The notes: a model not told the origin generated them from the sequence alone. Shown: positions 8,760-17,513, counted from the stretch's first letter. The stretch: DNA of 64,000 nt from Streptomyces sp. cf386 (GCF_900103585.1 NZ_FNHV01000028.1:36909-100908), one strand, 5' to 3'. Numbers and translations: made by a program.

Positions 8760-9678
8760 TCGCCTCGACGAGCTCGGCCGGCTCCACCACCTCGAACTCG
8801 AATCCCAGCAGCATCACGTGGATCACCATCACGTCGAGGCTCCCGGCGCCGGTGCGCAGGAGGCAGCTGTCGGGACCGTCCGCCTCCAGCTGCCCGGTGG
8901 TGGGCGAGATGCTCACGGCGGCCACCTCCAGGGGCACCAGGAGCCGGATGAGGGCGTGCGAGGCGTACGCGCGCGTGGAGACGCCCTGGGAGACGTACGC
9001 GGCGAGGTCCTCGGCGGGCGGGGTGCGCGGGGTGAAGCGCGGGCCGTGCGGGGGCTTGGGGGTGATGCGGTCGACGCGGAACGTACGCCAGTCGTCGCGG
9101 TCGAGGTCCCAGGCGACCAGGTACCAGCGGCGCTCACTGCACACCAGGCGGTGCGGTTCGACACTGCGGCGGGTGGAGGAGCCCTCGTGGTCGCGGTACT
9201 CGAACCGCAGGCGCTCGGCGTCCCGGCAGAGGTGGGCCAGTTCGGTCAGGACGGCCGGGTCGACGGCGGACGGCTGGGGGCCGCGCAGCATCGGCACGGT
9301 GAAGGCGTTGAGGGCGCCCACGCGGCGGCGCAGGCGGTTCGGCAGGACCTGCTCCAGCTTGGCGAGGGCGCGTACGGAGGTCTCGCCGATGCCCTCGATG
9401 CCCTGGCCCGCGGCGGTGCGCAGGCCTACGGCGACGGCGACCGCCTCGTCGTCGTCCAGCAGCAGGGGTGGCAGCTCGGCACCGGCGCCGAGCTGGTAGC
9501 CGCCGCCCGTGCCGGGGCTGGCGTTGACCGGGTAGCCCAGCTCGCGGAGCCGGTCGACGTCGCGGCGGATGGTGCGGGGGGTGACGCCGAGACGTTCGGC
9601 CAGGTCGGCGCCGGACCATTCCCGGTGGGCCTGGAGGAGGGAGAGCAGCCGCAGGAGTCTTGCCGAGGTGTCCAGCAT
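8638..9678 (-). CDS. WYL-domain transcriptional regulator (HTH-11 + WYL)
   Basis: A 346-aa YafY-type regulator. Residues 1-60 form a winged helix-turn-helix (AERLGVTPRTIRRDVDRLRELGYPV) followed by the GGGYQLG wing. Residues about 140-240 hold the WYL domain (RRWYLVAWDLDRDDWRTFRVDRI), and the C-terminal WCX part follows. WYL domains usually sense a ligand, often nucleic acid or a nucleotide. It is the last gene of a minus-strand group behind the lipoprotein, the binding protein and a small hypothetical gene, with 32 bp from the last. Its last 40 residues (Ala/Arg/Pro-rich) are encoded opposite the end of ctaD. Confidence 0.9.
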   Translation of the reverse strand: MLDTSARLLRLLSLLQAHREWSGADLAERLGVTPRTIRRDVDRLRELGYPVNASPGTGGGYQLGAGAELPPLLLDDDEAVAVAVGLRTAAGQGIEGIGETSVRALAKLEQVLPNRLRRRVGALNAFTVPMLRGPQPSAVDPAVLTELAHLCRDAERLRFEYRDHEGSSTRRSVEPHRLVCSERRWYLVAWDLDRDDWRTFRVDRITPKPPHGPRFTPRTPPAEDLAAYVSQGVSTRAYASHALIRLLVPLEVAAVSISPTTGQLEADGPDSCLLRTGAGSLDVMVIHVMLLGFEFEVVEPAELVEAIRTAQGRLARSLARAAEPPTRAPGGADRTPETPSGSSAAS

Positions 9679-9710
9679 GATCCGATTTTGCCAGTCGCCT
9701 CGGACAGTCC

Positions 9711-10109
9711 CTAGCCGCCCGGGAGCGCCCCTAACAGCGATGCCGGTACCCGGGATTCGACGCTCAGGTTGCCTTGCCGGGTTTCGTACGGGACCCGGGA
9801 GGCGGAGGGGTGCACGTCCATGGCACCCGGCGCCAGACGATGGTCCGACTCCTCCTCCGTCACGCTGGCGTACGCGTCCCAGTGCCCCTCCGGCAGGGCC
9901 ACGCTGCTGGGGAGCGCGGCGCGCAGGCGGCCCGTCGTGGCCGGGGTCAGGGGCAGGGTGACCTCCTCGTGGCCCTCGCGGTGGCGCAGGACGAGGTGGG
10001 CCGCCGCCTCGGTGGCCACGGCCGCGGTGACATCAAAGGTCAGCCCGCCCGCCGAATCCGCGATGCAGTCGGCGCGCAGGGGTGCTGCCTGCGACACAGG
10101 CGTCGTCAT
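9711..10109 (-). CDS. Conserved hypothetical protein
   Basis: A 132-aa protein that I do not recognise. It has no TM segment or signal peptide, and looks like a compact beta-rich domain: alternating polar/hydrophobic stretches, then LPEGHWDAYASV. A phrase like LPEGxWDAY also occurs in accessory domains of some actinobacterial transferases, but that is a weak recollection. The start at 10109 has a good GGGAGGAACC ribosome-binding site. It lies 93 bp downstream of the binding-protein gene and 32 bp upstream of the WYL regulator, so probably in the same operon. Confidence 0.7.
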   Translation of the reverse strand: MTTPVSQAAPLRADCIADSAGGLTFDVTAAVATEAAAHLVLRHREGHEEVTLPLTPATTGRLRAALPSSVALPEGHWDAYASVTEEESDHRLAPGAMDVHPSASRVPYETRQGNLSVESRVPASLLGALPGG

Positions 10110-10202
10110 ACGCTGCGGTTCCTCCCAACTCCTCCCTCGGCTCTGTGCTCTGTCGGTTGGACCGGTGATGCGGCCTTATGGTTGCGCCCTTATGGTTGCC
10201 CG

Positions 10203-11498
10203 TCATGGCTGGTACGACAGCTGCGGCACCGCGAAGCACGTGTCGTTCATGTCCCCCTGGGAGACCCAGCCCCGGCCGTCCTCCCAGCGGGCCACCGCCA
10301 GACAGGCCCGGCGGCTCTTCGGCGGCTCGGGCTGTCGCTCGAACCTGACCGGGATCAGCAGGCCGTCGGCGGTGTATCCCTGGCTGCGGTTCATGAAGTC
10401 GTCGACGCACGCGCGCGTGACGCCCTGGTCGGTGCACGCCTTCGCCGCGTCGGTGAACCACATGGCCGCCGCCCAACCCTCCAGCTGCCACTGGGAGTGC
10501 GTCTTCAGCCCCTTCGTGGCGTCCCGGAACTCCCGTACGGCTGACCGGCCCGTGTCCTCGAAGTTGCGGGACGACCCGGTCGCCCACAGGGCGTTGCGGC
10601 AGCGCGGAGCGCCCTTGTAGCCGTCGGCGACGGTGGACGTCCAGTTCTGTACGTTCGTGACCTTGGCGGTGACCTCGGCGCCGACGTCGTCCATAGCCTC
10701 GCACAGCCGGGCGTTGCCGTGGCTGTCGATGGCGTCGAAGACGAGGTCGGCGCCCTGTTCCTTCAGGTCGGCCGCCACCGCACGGAAGTTGGGCAGCGCG
10801 AAGTCGACCTGTTCGGAGACCACCTCGTAGCCCTCGGCCTTCAGCCCCCGCTCGACGAGCCGGGCGTAGGAGGCGGACGCGGGCTGGTTGTACGAGACGA
10901 CGGCGGCCGTACGGGCGCCGTGCTCGCGCTTGAAGTAGCGGTAGACCTCGGTGCCGCCGTACTGCTTGCCGTCCCAGCCGGTGGTGCCGTCGCGGGGCGC
11001 GAGGCTGCCGTAGATGCCGTAGAGGTGCGGGTAGGTGTCGTAGGCGGCCCCGATGGGCTGGCCGCCGATGTCGGGCACGCGCGCGCGTGAGACGCGTGCG
11101 GCGCCCGCGTAGTCCAGGGCGGTGGTGGCGACCAGGGCGACGACCTTCTCCTCGTCGACCAGCTCGTGGACGCACTCGTTGTTGCCGACGCCGCTGCCGC
11201 CGTCGTCGCACTCCCGCACCTCGACGCGGCGGCCGTCGATGCCCCCGCGCGCGTTGAGGCGGTCGAAGTAGGCCTTGGCGCCGTCCCGCGGGCCGGTGAA
11301 GGCGTCGCCGCCGACCGGGCTGGTGACGCTGGTGATGATGCCGACGCGGATCGGGGTGCGGTCGCCCGCGGGCGCCGAGGGCGCGCTTCGGTCACGGTGC
11401 TCGAAGTCGCTCTCGGGCAGCCGGCTGCCGCACGCCGTACTCAGAGCCAGCACCACCACGGCGATCGCCGCCTCAGCACCCCGGGATCGGCGACCCAT
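10203..11498 (-). CDS. ABC transporter substrate-binding lipoprotein (branched-chain amino acid/amide type)
   Basis: A 431-aa LivJ/UrtA-type periplasmic binding protein. An export signal with lipobox LSTAC (Cys at about 23) predicts a membrane-anchored lipoprotein. The mature part opens with PIRVGIITSVTSPVG, and G-x-R-D-G-A-K-A-Y-F-D-R-L-N-A-R-G-G-I is typical of type I Venus-flytrap binding proteins. The transport partners are the divergent permease/ATPase genes starting at 12704. The start codon overlaps the 3' end of the upstream lipoprotein gene by 26 bp, indicating translational coupling. Ligand unknown. Confidence 0.88.
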   Translation of the reverse strand: MGRRSRGAEAAIAVVVLALSTACGSRLPESDFEHRDRSAPSAPAGDRTPIRVGIITSVTSPVGGDAFTGPRDGAKAYFDRLNARGGIDGRRVEVRECDDGGSGVGNNECVHELVDEEKVVALVATTALDYAGAARVSRARVPDIGGQPIGAAYDTYPHLYGIYGSLAPRDGTTGWDGKQYGGTEVYRYFKREHGARTAAVVSYNQPASASYARLVERGLKAEGYEVVSEQVDFALPNFRAVAADLKEQGADLVFDAIDSHGNARLCEAMDDVGAEVTAKVTNVQNWTSTVADGYKGAPRCRNALWATGSSRNFEDTGRSAVREFRDATKGLKTHSQWQLEGWAAAMWFTDAAKACTDQGVTRACVDDFMNRSQGYTADGLLIPVRFERQPEPPKSRRACLAVARWEDGRGWVSQGDMNDTCFAVPQLSYQP

Positions 11499-12006
11499 TG
11501 CCGCTCAACTGGACCAGCGCGCACAGCGTCTTGGCGGACACCTTCCAGGTGCCGTCCTGTTCGACGGCGGTTCCGGAGGCGTCCGGCAGGGCGGTCGCGC
11601 CCTTCAGAGTCAGGTCGTACGTCACGTTCGCCTCGGTCGGCGAGGTGAAATCGACCTTGGAGACCTTCGCCTGGACCTGCCCGCCGCGCTCGTCACCGCT
11701 GAACGCCTGCAGGACCGGCGCCATCCGGTCGCCGTTCTCCAGGACGGTCTGCTTGTCCTCCATGGACGTCGCCGGGTCGAAGAACTTCTGCCAGTTCTGC
11801 TTGATCTCCGTCTCGGCAGCCCCCACGTCGGCGGGTGCCGTGGCGGCCGGCGACTGCTCGGCCGGCTCCGTCCGTTCTGTCTGCTCGACCGTCGGTGTCG
11901 GCGGCGACTCGTTGCCGCCGCCCCCCTCGTCGTCACTGCAGGCCGCGAGGGCCGGGGCGAGGAGCAGGAGCAGGGCCGCGGCGAACGCGGTCCCCCGTGC
12001 GGCCAT
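11473..12006 (-). CDS. Secreted lipoprotein of unknown function
   Basis: A 177-aa protein with a textbook lipoprotein signal: MAARG, a run of Ala/Leu, then LAPALAAC (Cys about 23). A Gly/Glu/Thr/Pro-rich linker (residues 25-60) precedes a small folded domain (about 65-177) with KQNWQKFFDPATSMEDKQTVLENG. This resembles low-molecular-weight antigen MTB12-like or SnoaL/NTF2-like lipoproteins of actinobacteria. The ATG at 12006 is chosen because the signal peptide begins there; in-frame upstream starts (12063, 12201) would bury it. First gene of the minus-strand transport operon, divergent from 12228. Confidence 0.8.
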   Translation of the reverse strand: MAARGTAFAAALLLLLAPALAACSDDEGGGGNESPPTPTVEQTERTEPAEQSPAATAPADVGAAETEIKQNWQKFFDPATSMEDKQTVLENGDRMAPVLQAFSGDERGGQVQAKVSKVDFTSPTEANVTYDLTLKGATALPDASGTAVEQDGTWKVSAKTLCALVQLSGNGSPIPGC

Positions 12007-12227
12007 CGATGGGCCGCGCCCCCTGGATGCCTTCCCCCGCCTGACGTCGCTCCCGAGAACCATCTGGCTCACCACCGGGTGTCGATCCGGGCCACATGTG
12101 CCCGGTGCTTTCAGGGTCAGCTTGCAGGAGGCATAGTGCAAGTCCATTGGCAGACATGGAATAGGGCCAGGCACATACGCGGAAAACGGATGTGCGTGCA
12201 CGCAAACCCGACGTGTGGGAGCCAGCG

Positions 12228-12704
12228 ATGCGGACAGCCCGACTGCGGACCGTGCACCCCGTGATCTGGGCCGGCTGGGCCGCCCTCGCGGCCGGTGCGG
12301 TGCTGTGCGTCATCGGCTGGTACGGCATCTCCGGCGAACGGTTCGCCGAGCGGCAGCTGCCGTATCTCGCGTCCTGCACGGTGCCCGGCGCCGCGCTGAT
12401 CATCGCCGGATCGGTGCTGCTGGCCCACGGCCGGGGCGCGCAGGCCGCAGCGCGCGTGGAGGAGTTGTACGGCCTTCTGGTGGCCGCCGAGCCCGCCGAC
12501 GCCGAGGAGCCCGGGCAGTCGGCCACTGCGCCGCTCGCGGTCAGCGCGGACCTGCTGATGGTGCCCGGCGGCACCCTCTGGCACCGGGCGGACTGCCCCC
12601 TGGTCGCCGGCAAGGCCGAGGCCGTCCCCGTCGACACGAAGCTGGTGAGGAGCGGCGAACTGGGCCCGTGCCCGATCTGTGAGCCCGCCGAAGCGGATGA
12701 CTGA
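12228..12704 (+). CDS. Two-TM membrane protein with Cys/His C-terminal motif
   Basis: A 158-aa protein. Two TM helices (residues about 10-30 and 45-65) are followed by a helical linker and a C-terminal segment WHRADCPLVAG...LGPCPICEP. Its Cys/His spacing (H-x3-C then C-x2-C) suggests a small metal-binding knuckle, similar in look to Ada-type metal-binding fragments. The ATG at 12228 follows GGGAGCC; an upstream in-frame ATG at 12192 lacks such a site. The stop codon overlaps the ATG of the transporter fusion (TGATG), so it is co-translated with the transporter. Function unknown, possibly accessory to the ABC system. Confidence 0.75.
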   Translation: MRTARLRTVHPVIWAGWAALAAGAVLCVIGWYGISGERFAERQLPYLASCTVPGAALIIAGSVLLAHGRGAQAAARVEELYGLLVAAEPADAEEPGQSATAPLAVSADLLMVPGGTLWHRADCPLVAGKAEAVPVDTKLVRSGELGPCPICEPAEADD

Positions 12705-15430
12705 TGTCCTCCCTGACGTACGACCTCACCCTGGCCGGCCTGTCGGTGGGCAGCGCCGCCGCGCTCACCGGGATCGGCCTGGTCGTGACGTACCGGGCGA
12801 CCGGCGTGCTGAACTTCGCGCACGGCGCGATCGCCATGGTGTGTGCTTACGCGCTGCGGCAGTGCGTGGTGGAGTGGGGCTGGCCGCTGTGGGCGGGCGC
12901 GACGGTGACGCTGCTGGTGCTGGCGCCCGGCATCGGAATGCTGCTGGAACGGTTCGTCTTCCGCCCTCTGTCGGTCCTGGGCAGCGACCCGGCGCAGACC
13001 CTGGTGGCGTCCATCGGCGTGTTCGTGCTGCTGGTGGGCGGTGCGGCGCTGCTGTGGGGCCAGGGGGCGCGGGACGACGCGCCGGAGCTGGTGTCGGCGG
13101 ATCCGTGGGGCCAACTGGCGGTGGCACTGCTGCTGGCGGCAGGCGTCGGCGCGGTCATCCGCTGGACCCGCTTCGGCCGGGAACTGCGTGCCGTGGTGGA
13201 CGACCGCCGACTGGCCGTCCTCGGGGGCGTCGACGCGGACCGGGTGGCGGCGGCGGGCTGGGCGTTCGGCTCGTTCACGGCGGGCCTGACGGGCGTCCTG
13301 CTGGCGCCGTACGTCCGTCTGGACCCGTACGGCCTGCCGCTGCTGGTCATGGAGGTGGTCGCGGTCGCCGTGGCCGCGAGGATGCGCAGCCTGCCGATCG
13401 CCGTGGTGACGGCGCTGGCCATCGGGGTGGCGCAGAGCCAGCTGACGCGCCTGCACCCGACGGGCTGGGGCGCACCCCTGCTGCAAGCCGTCAGCACGAA
13501 CCTCTTCGTCGTCGCCCTGCTGATCGCGGCCCTGGCCCTCCCGCGCGTGGGCACGCGCGACGCTCTCCCCCGCACCGCCACAGCGCGCGTGCCGACCCCG
13601 CCGGGCGCCTGGATCGTGGCGGCGGTGCTCTTCCTGCTCCCGCTGGGCTTCGCGGGCTCGGACCTGCATACGTCGGTGCAGGTGCCGGCACTGGCCGTAG
13701 TCCTGTTGTCCCTGGTCGTGGTCACGGGCCGCGGCGGCCAGATCTCCCTCGGCCAGGCGGCGTACGCGGGCCTGGGCGCCCTGTTCACGGCCCTGCTGGC
13801 GGCGGGCCGCTTCCCCGGCCTGCCACGCCTGCCGGAGCTGACGGCACTCGCCGTCGCGGTCGTCCTGGTGGCCCCCTTGGGCCTCCTCACCGGCTGGCCG
13901 GCCATCACCCGCCGGGGCCTGGCCCTGGCGCTGGTGACCTTCGCGGTGGGCGTCGGCGTGAGCCGCTTCGTCTTCGCCCAGCCGTACGCGATCTCGGGCC
14001 TGTCCCTGGGCCGCCCGGCGGGCTTCGCGGGCGACCGCGCGTACTACGTCCTGGAGCTGTCCGTGCTGGCGGCCGCCCTGCTCACCACCTGGCTGCTGCG
14101 CCGGGGCCGCACGGGCCGGGCCCTGGCGGCGATGCGGGACCACGAGTCGGGCGCGTCGGCGGCAGGGGTCCAGGTGCCCTCCCTGAAACTCCTGGCCTTC
14201 GTCTCCGGCGCGGCCCTGGCGGCCCTCGGCGGCGGCCTGCTCGGCATGGGCCTGCGCGCCTTCGACCCGTCCGCCTACGACCCCGTCCGCGGCCTCCTCT
14301 GGTTCGCCGCGGTGGTGGTCCTGGGCGCCGACAGCACCCTCGGCGCCCTGGCCGCGGCCGCACTCCTGGTAGGCCTCGACGCGGGCGCCCGGGGCGGGGT
14401 TGCGGCGGCGCTGATCGGCGTGCTGGCGGTGCTGGTGGGGCGGTTCCCCGGGGGACCGTACGAGGCGGCTCGGGCGGCGGCGGGGAGGCTGCGGTTGCGG
14501 CGGGGCGTGAGGCTTACGGGGTTGGGGGTGGAGGTGCGCAGGCGGCTGCGGCAGGCGGAGCGAGGCGGCACGTCCCTGGCCGCAGGCTCCCGAACCGCCG
14601 AGGCCGCCGACGGCGCTCAGCCCCCGCAAGGGCCACCCGCACCCGACAACGAAAGCGGTACGGGCGGTGCGGGTGGCGGGAACCCCAACGCGGCCGAAGG
14701 CCGCGTGCCCACCCACAGACCCGCACGCCCAAACACCACCCTCACCACCCACCACCTCCAGGCCCGCTACAACGGCTTCGCCGCCCTGGACGACGTCACC
14801 CTCACCGTCCCACCCGGCCAGGTCACCGCCATCATCGGCCCCAACGGCGCAGGCAAAAGCACCCTGTTCCACTGCCTCGCCGGCACCCACCGCCCCACCC
14901 AGGGCCAAGTCCTCCTCGGCACCCGCGACATCACCCACCTGCCCACCCACGCCCGCACCCGCCTCGGCATCACCCGCACCTTCCAGCAACTGGCCGTCTT
15001 CCCCTCACTGACCGTCGCGGAGAACGTCCAAGTAGGCGCAGAGCAAGGACGCGTCCGAGACCCCTCAGCCGTGGAACGAACCCTCAGACTCCTCGGCCTG
15101 GACGGCCCTGTACGCTCCCTGCCCGCCGCCGGCCTCCCCACCGGCACGCTCCGCCGCGTCGAGTTGGCCCGCGCCCTCGCCGGCAGCCCGCACGTACTGC
15201 TCCTCGACGAGCCCGCCGCCGGCCTGGACACCGCCGAGGTCACCGCGCTGACCCGGATGCTGAGGGCCCTCGCCGCCGACGGAACCGCCCTGCTCGTCGT
15301 CGAGCACGACCTCGACCTGGTCGCCGACCTCGCCGACACCGTGCACGTCATGACGGCGGGCCGCATCGTCGCCTCCGGCCCACCCGACCGCGTACTCGAC
15401 GCCGCAGGCCCCCAGGAGACCCCCGCATGA
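12704..15430 (+). CDS. Triple fusion ABC transporter: LivH-like permease + LivM-like permease + LivG-like ATPase
   Basis: A 908-aa protein joining three subunits that are usually separate. Residues about 1-290 are a LivH-type permease (GLVVTYRATGVLNFAHGA). Residues about 325-600 are a LivM-type permease (VVTGRGGQISLGQAAYAGLG). After a hydrophilic linker (about 610-675) residues about 679-905 form a LivG-type ATPase with an intact Walker A (GPNGAGKST), the ITRTFQ Q-loop, a Walker B (VLLLDEPAAGLD) and the H-loop VVEHD. The signature motif is degenerate: GLPTGTLRRVELARAL instead of LSGGQ. It overlaps livF by ATGA. The binding protein is encoded divergently at 10203-11498. It would import branched-chain amino acids, amides or urea-like solutes. 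Confidence 0.9.
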   Translation: MSSLTYDLTLAGLSVGSAAALTGIGLVVTYRATGVLNFAHGAIAMVCAYALRQCVVEWGWPLWAGATVTLLVLAPGIGMLLERFVFRPLSVLGSDPAQTLVASIGVFVLLVGGAALLWGQGARDDAPELVSADPWGQLAVALLLAAGVGAVIRWTRFGRELRAVVDDRRLAVLGGVDADRVAAAGWAFGSFTAGLTGVLLAPYVRLDPYGLPLLVMEVVAVAVAARMRSLPIAVVTALAIGVAQSQLTRLHPTGWGAPLLQAVSTNLFVVALLIAALALPRVGTRDALPRTATARVPTPPGAWIVAAVLFLLPLGFAGSDLHTSVQVPALAVVLLSLVVVTGRGGQISLGQAAYAGLGALFTALLAAGRFPGLPRLPELTALAVAVVLVAPLGLLTGWPAITRRGLALALVTFAVGVGVSRFVFAQPYAISGLSLGRPAGFAGDRAYYVLELSVLAAALLTTWLLRRGRTGRALAAMRDHESGASAAGVQVPSLKLLAFVSGAALAALGGGLLGMGLRAFDPSAYDPVRGLLWFAAVVVLGADSTLGALAAAALLVGLDAGARGGVAAALIGVLAVLVGRFPGGPYEAARAAAGRLRLRRGVRLTGLGVEVRRRLRQAERGGTSLAAGSRTAEAADGAQPPQGPPAPDNESGTGGAGGGNPNAAEGRVPTHRPARPNTTLTTHHLQARYNGFAALDDVTLTVPPGQVTAIIGPNGAGKSTLFHCLAGTHRPTQGQVLLGTRDITHLPTHARTRLGITRTFQQLAVFPSLTVAENVQVGAEQGRVRDPSAVERTLRLLGLDGPVRSLPAAGLPTGTLRRVELARALAGSPHVLLLDEPAAGLDTAEVTALTRMLRALAADGTALLVVEHDLDLVADLADTVHVMTAGRIVASGPPDRVLDAAGPQETPA

Positions 15431-16104
15431 CCACCATCGCCCTGCGCCACGCGCGCGTGCGCTACGGCCCGTTGGAAGCCCTCCACGGCATCACCCTCGC
15501 CGCCCCCGGCCCCGGCCTCACCGTTCTGCTGGGCCGGAACGGATCAGGCCGTACGACCGCCCTGCGCGCCCTGGCCGGCGTCGTGCCCCTGTCCGGCGGC
15601 ACGGTGGTGTGGGACGGCACCGACATCACCCGTGTGCCCGCCCACGAGCGGGCCCGCCGCGGACTGTGCCTGGTCCCCGAGCGCCAGGCCGTGTTCGGCT
15701 CCCTCACCGTCCGCGAGAACCTCGAACTCGCGGCCTCCTCGTACGACATGGCCCTTGACGCCTATCCCCCGCTGGCGCCTCTCCTCGCGCGCCGGGCCGG
15801 CACCCTCTCGGGTGGCGAGCAGCGCATGCTCGCGCTGTCACGCGCCCTGCTGGCACGCGCGCGCGTGCTGCTCGTCGACGAACCCGCGCAGGGCATGTCA
15901 CCCACGGTCGGCGCCCGGACGTACGAACTGCTGAGCGCACTCGACGCGTGCGTGGTCGTCGCCGAGCAACGACTGCCGCCCGTCCTGCGCGGGCGGACGG
16001 CACTCGTCTACGAACTGCGACGCGGTGCGGTCGTGTTCAGTGGCGAGTCAGGCGAATGGGAGCGCCGTGCAGCGCACCGAACCGGGTCGCGCCCTTCCGG
16101 ATGA
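15427..16104 (+). CDS. livF: LivF-like ABC ATPase with Arg in Walker A
   Basis: A 225-aa ABC ATPase, the second nucleotide-binding subunit of the transporter. The ATG at 15427 overlaps the previous stop (ATGA). The Walker A reads GRNGSGRTT: the invariant Lys is Arg (codon CGT at about 15550). The LivF-type sequence CLVPERQAVFGSLTVRENLELA, the signature LSGGEQRMLALSRALL and the Walker B VLLVDEPAQGMSP are intact. Its partner ATPase has the normal Lys but a degenerate signature, so the two sites of the heterodimer may be functionally asymmetric. The last 68 bp are antisense to the end of the convergent Rpf-like gene. Confidence 0.88.
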   Translation: MTTIALRHARVRYGPLEALHGITLAAPGPGLTVLLGRNGSGRTTALRALAGVVPLSGGTVVWDGTDITRVPAHERARRGLCLVPERQAVFGSLTVRENLELAASSYDMALDAYPPLAPLLARRAGTLSGGEQRMLALSRALLARARVLLVDEPAQGMSPTVGARTYELLSALDACVVVAEQRLPPVLRGRTALVYELRRGAVVFSGESGEWERRAAHRTGSRPSG

Positions 16105-16687
16105 GCAGCGACGCGGCCGAGGTCAGCCGATCCGCCACAGTGGGCTTCAACGTTTGTGTGGGCTGCGACGTCGGTGTGGGCTTCGACGTCTGCTTGGGTT
16201 TCGACGTCGGTGTGGGCTGCGACGTCTGCTTGGGCTTCGACGTCTGCGTGGGTTTCCACGTCTGCAGACGGCCCGTGAGCCCGTACCGCCGGGAGCAGTG
16301 CGGCCAGGCGCCCCACCCCTGTACGGCCACCACCTTCTTGGCGACCTTGATCTGCTCCTTGCGGGTGGCGAGATCCGCGCGCGGGGCGTACTTCGCGCCG
16401 CCGAAGCCCACCCAGGTCCGCTGGGAGAACTGCAGTCCGCCGTAGTGGCCGTTGCCGGTGTTGATGTGCCAATTGCCGCCGCTCTCGCACTTGGCGACGC
16501 AGCCCCAGGGCCAGTGGTCCTTGGCACAGCCGAACGAGGCGGGTTTGGGAGGCGGTCCAGGGGCCGGTCGGGACGCCGTATGGCTTGCGCCTGTTGTGTG
16601 CGTGGCCGGTGCTGCCTGCGACGTTGCAGGGGCAGCGGCGGTGAGCAGTGCGGCGGCGATGACGATCGAGAGCGGTGTGCATTTCAT
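16037..16687 (-). CDS. Secreted Rpf/transglycosylase-like protein with Thr/Pro/Lys repeats
   Basis: A 216-aa secreted protein. A signal peptide (about 1-26, ending SQA) and a Pro/Thr linker precede a resuscitation-promoting-factor type lysozyme-fold domain (about 55-135): CVAKCESGGNWHINTGNG with the catalytic Glu, then YGGLQFSQRTW and GWGAWPHC. These enzymes cleave peptidoglycan glycan strands. A tail of seven six-residue repeats such as KPTQTS/QPTPTS follows, encoded by an 18-bp DNA repeat, then a Leu/Ala-rich end. The end of the gene overlaps livF by 68 bp. It sits next to a second Rpf-like gene. Confidence 0.85.
   Translation of the reverse strand: MKCTPLSIVIAAALLTAAAPATSQAAPATHTTGASHTASRPAPGPPPKPASFGCAKDHWPWGCVAKCESGGNWHINTGNGHYGGLQFSQRTWVGFGGAKYAPRADLATRKEQIKVAKKVVAVQGWGAWPHCSRRYGLTGRLQTWKPTQTSKPKQTSQPTPTSKPKQTSKPTPTSQPTQTLKPTVADRLTSAASLLIRKGATRFGALHGAPIRLTRH
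16138..16263. repeat. 18-bp tandem repeat inside the Rpf-like gene
   Basis: About seven imperfect copies of an 18-bp unit (plus-strand form like GTGTGGGCTGCGACGTCG) run from 16138 to 16263. Each encodes six residues of the K/Q-P-T/K-Q/P-T-S pattern on the minus strand, so copy number can change without shifting the frame. Confidence 0.85.
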
Positions 16688-16802
16688 ATGAGCACGCTAG
16701 GCAGCTTGTTCCGGTCAGCCGTCGCGGCGCGTCCGAGGGACCCTGGGGCCCCACCCGGTCGGCGGACCGGGCGGGGCTCCGTGCCCCGGCAGGGAGCGAC
16801 AC

Positions 16803-17513
16803 TCAGAGTTCGAGGCGCTGCCCGGGCACGATCAGGTCGGGATCACCGCCGATGACGGCCTTGTTGGCGGCGAAGATCCGCTGCCACGTGGTCCCGTGCC
16901 GGGCGGCGATGCCGCTCAGCGTGTCGCCCTCGCGGACGGTGTAGTCACCGCGGGACGAGTCGCGGGTGGTGTGTCCCGACGAACGCTCCGGCGTCTGCGC
17001 CGGATTCGACGGGGCCGCCTCGGTGTTCGACCTGGCTGCCCCGCTGTTCGATGGTGCCGACTTGCTGGAGGAGGAGGCCGACGAGCCGGCGGCGGGAGCC
17101 GCGGGTGCGCTCCCGTACGCTCCGGCCCGGGCCGAACAGGTCGGCCACGCGCCCCACCCCTGGGCACGCTGGACCTTGGTGGCCACTGCGATCTGCTGGG
17201 CCTTGGTGGCCTGGTCCGCCGTCGGCGCGTAGGCCGTACCGCCGTATGCGCGCCAGGTGGAGGCGGCGAACTGCAGTCCGCCGTAGTAGCCGTTGCCGGT
17301 GCTGATGTGCCAGTTGCCCCCGCTTTCGCACTGGGCGATGCGGTCCCACACTCCGCCGTCCGCCGCAGCGGCGTTGCCGGTGGCGGCCAGCAGCCCGAGC
17401 GGGGCGAGCAGTGCCGCCCCGGCGAGGACCGCCGTCGTACGAGTCCGGCTCCCGTTCGAAGCCTTGGACGCCTTCCGAGCGTTGTCGTGAGTGTTATCGG
17501 CACATTCGGACAT
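16803..17513 (-). CDS. Rpf-like lysozyme-fold protein with C-terminal LysM
   Basis: A 236-aa secreted protein. The signal peptide runs to about residue 50 (ending NAAAADGG). The Rpf domain follows (IAQCESGGNWHISTGNGYYGGLQFAASTW, catalytic Glu in CESGG; GWGAWPTCSARAG). A long Ser/Ala/Asn linker (about 130-185) then leads to one LysM domain (YTVREGDTLSGIAARHG...VPGQRLEL) that binds peptidoglycan. The ATG at 17513 follows GAGAGGGACCTAC; the longer frame from 17711 would mask the signal. It is 115 bp upstream of the other Rpf-like gene. Expected role: wall remodelling in spore germination and growth. Confidence 0.92.
   Translation of the reverse strand: MSECADNTHDNARKASKASNGSRTRTTAVLAGAALLAPLGLLAATGNAAAADGGVWDRIAQCESGGNWHISTGNGYYGGLQFAASTWRAYGGTAYAPTADQATKAQQIAVATKVQRAQGWGAWPTCSARAGAYGSAPAAPAAGSSASSSSKSAPSNSGAARSNTEAAPSNPAQTPERSSGHTTRDSSRGDYTVREGDTLSGIAARHGTTWQRIFAANKAVIGGDPDLIVPGQRLEL

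Noticed and set aside
12679..15426. Very long alternative frame through the transporter fusion
   Set aside because: Pro/Arg-rich shadow of the real gene; only its last part, from 15427, is the true livF.
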